NCBI GenBank assembly: GCA_003176035.1 | Contig: PSRL01000100.1 | Span: 1-6,507, forward strand | Source of the DNA: Verrucomicrobiota bacterium | Lineage (GTDB): Bacteria; Verrucomicrobiota; Verrucomicrobiia; Chthoniobacterales; Xiphinematobacteraceae | Reading direction: 5' to 3' | Length of the DNA stretch: 6,507 bases | Made by a program: the position numbers and the translations under genes | Part shown: in pieces, positions 6,350 to 6,507 of the stretch | Layout of the letters: each line of letters starts with the position of its first letter | Numbering within the stretch: position 1 is the first letter of the stretch | Notes under the pieces: model-generated | Databases searched by the model: none | Told to the model about the DNA's origin: nothing | The model's input: the letters and a program-made list of their open reading frames with translations, nothing else

Positions 6350-6441
6350 GCCAGCGGGGAAGATTGCTTAGTGCAATAGGTTGCGATTACTCCAATTTCC
6401 CTCAAGGGTTTCTCTGAAATATTTGTATTACTGAACGTATG
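6350..6441 (+). repeat. Toxin tail plus leader, copy 2 (before ORF E)
   Basis: Bases 6350-6379 read ASGEDCLVQ* in the frame equivalent to the toxin's final ASGEGYLAQ* and match it at 26/30 bases. The rest matches the toxin-ORF A gap up to and including the ATG. No toxin sequence is recognisable further upstream, so this is a fragment of a former toxin/array junction. Confidence 0.8.
6400..6438 (+). promoter_or_regulatory. Conserved array leader, copy 4 (before ORF E)
   Basis: This has the same length as copies 1 and 2, and from CTCTGAAATATTTG to the ATG it is identical to copy 1. TATTAC ends 7 bases before the ATG of ORF E and no Shine-Dalgarno is present. Confidence 0.45.
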
Positions 6442-6507
6442 CCAACGCCGCCTCCATCACCTAAAACATCACCTCGAATATCACATTTATCATACTCCAC
6501 CCTCCGC
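6439..6507 (+). CDS. ORF E: start of a fourth array paralogue (23 codons, cut by window edge)
   Basis: The frame MPTPPPSPKTSPRISHLSY... is open to the right edge. Its Ser/Pro/Thr-rich start resembles ORF D (SPKTSPRIS against SPQTSPLSS) and it sits directly after the conserved leader, so it is very likely another member of the A/B/D family. Nothing can be said about the rest. Confidence 0.6.
   Translation, partial: MPTPPPSPKTSPRISHLSYSTLR

Larger units (their letters stand above)
6216..6438. other. 223-bp repeat-built spacer between ORFs D and E
   Basis: In order it holds the trailer repeat (6225-6290), a GC-rich patch with a 5-bp hairpin GCCGG-CAT-CCGGC (6289-6301), an AT-rich stretch with TATAAT at 6325-6330 and an A-run, a relic of the toxin tail (6350-6379), and the leader of ORF E. 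The TATAAT has no recognisable -35, so it is not called a promoter. A 32-codon frame from ATG 6281 to TAG 6377-6379 ends in the toxin-tail relic and is probably not a gene. Confidence 0.6.

Noticed and set aside
6281..6379. 32-codon ORF MRLPASGGG... in the D-E spacer
   Set aside because: It crosses a repeat joint and ends in the toxin-tail relic; the homologous spacer after C does not preserve it.
3804..6507. CRISPR array or insertion sequence as an explanation for the repeats
   Set aside because: The repeats are few, irregularly spaced and tied to gene starts and ends. There is no transposase, terminal inverted repeat pair or regular spacer pattern.

Overview
The window is the 3' part of a large toxin-like gene followed by a tandem, partly decayed array of short paralogous genes, all on the + strand. 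Both edges cut genes. The gene set suggests a host-associated bacterium: the large protein has a C80-type (MARTX/TcdA/TcdB) cysteine protease domain followed by a TcdA/TcdB-like translocation region, and the small proteins have Ser/Thr/Pro-rich N-termini with coiled-coil-like C-terminal halves, as in many secreted effectors. Base composition is moderate (near 50% GC in the toxin, lower in the array). A Gram-negative intracellular lineage such as a chlamydia-related bacterium would fit, but the sequence alone does not settle this.

Layout. Bases 1-3803 are one open frame with no stop from the left edge, so the start lies outside the window. Bases 3804-6507 hold the array: ORF A (3863-4237), a 31-codon remnant C' (4252-4347), ORF B (4367-4996), ORF C (5066-5479), ORF D (5607-6215) and the first 23 codons of ORF E (6439-6507). 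A, B, D and E have related N-termini and each is preceded by the same short leader ending TATTTGTATTACTGA..., with the ATG 7 bases after a TATTAC and no Shine-Dalgarno in between. C' and C form a second small family, each starting 14 bases after the (ancestral) end of A or B.

History readable in the sequence. A+C' and B+C are two copies of one unit. A has lost 312 bases in frame relative to B. B has a 2-base frameshift that cuts off a C-terminal tail that A retains. C' is a C gene cut short by fusion to the next leader at a short shared sequence. The segments after C and after D are also repeats of each other, and the one after D contains a copy of the last codons of the toxin gene plus the leader. 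The locus therefore looks like a cassette array expanding and decaying by recombination between shared flanks, anchored at the 3' end of a toxin gene. The functional link between toxin and array is inferred from position and repeats only.
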